Position numbers and translations under genes: made by a program. From positions 1 through 7,069 of the forward strand of contig JADZET010000414.1 of the NCBI GenBank assembly GCA_020850375.1: a DNA stretch of 7,069 nt. Reading direction: 5' to 3'. Source of the DNA: Phycisphaeraceae bacterium. GTDB lineage: Bacteria; Planctomycetota; Phycisphaerae; Phycisphaerales; Phycisphaeraceae. Below, piece after piece: positions 7,042 through 7,069 of this stretch (the stretch's first letter is position 1; each line of letters begins with the position of its first letter). The notes under the pieces are model-generated. The model did no database searches. It was not told the origin of the DNA and saw nothing but the letters and a program-made list of their open reading frames with translations.

Positions 7042-7069
7042 ATGAGCACCACCGCCACCACGCCTGACC
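7042..7069 (+). CDS. Start of an unidentified gene, cut by the window edge
   Basis: An ATG at 7042 opens a frame of nine codons (MSTTATTPD) to the end of the window. A clean SD, GGAGG (7034-7038), lies 3 bases upstream, slightly closer than usual. It diverges from rlmN, with about 100 bases shared between the two starts. The visible Thr-rich N-terminus is not informative and the product cannot be named. Confidence 0.5.

Overview
The window is GC-rich bacterial DNA with dense, mostly single-copy housekeeping genes. Long open shadow frames lie opposite the real genes because of strong G/C third-position bias. Several genes lack a clear Shine-Dalgarno (SD) sequence, the operons are small and scattered, trpE stands alone without trpG, and the hypothetical proteins have a planctomycete-like character. 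Together these suggest a Planctomycetota bacterium, perhaps of the Phycisphaerae. That placement is an inference from gene style, not from a marker gene.

Layout: (1) 1-104, minus strand: 5' end of a gene for a secreted protein with a signal peptide, cut by the window edge. (2) 105-343: a visibly AT-richer leader or promoter region with three dyads, a T8 tract and a possible sigma-70 promoter. (3) 344-1885, minus: a P-loop ATPase with two membrane helices between Walker A and Walker B. (4) 1886-2050: a divergent promoter region with a perfect dyad close to its midpoint. (5) 2051-2428, plus: a 125-aa conserved-looking hypothetical protein, probably beta-rich, followed by a short terminator-like hairpin. 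(6) 2482-4059, plus: trpE, anthranilate synthase component I. (7) 4137-4403, plus: an 88-aa protein that is little more than a FliN/SpoA domain. (8) 4404-4455: a convergent gap with a triplicated GAGCAG motif. (9) 6939 down to 4456, minus: an apparent operon, rlmN -> creatininase-family hydrolase -> NfeD-like membrane protein. The last two genes are joined by an ATGA stop/start overlap, and rlmN and the hydrolase are separated by a telomere-like G-tract repeat that also encodes the last residues of RlmN. (10) 6940-7041: a divergent promoter region. (11) 7042-7069, plus: the first codons of a further gene.

The genes do not form one pathway. TrpE makes anthranilate for tryptophan; RlmN methylates 23S rRNA and tRNA adenosines; NfeD-type proteins are membrane scaffold or quality-control proteins; the SpoA domain belongs to flagellar or type III C-ring proteins. 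The least explained items are the membrane-inserted ATPase with its divergent small partner, the stand-alone SpoA protein, the G-quadruplex-type repeat at the end of rlmN, and the structured leader at 105-343. I see no mobile element, CRISPR array, tRNA or rRNA.
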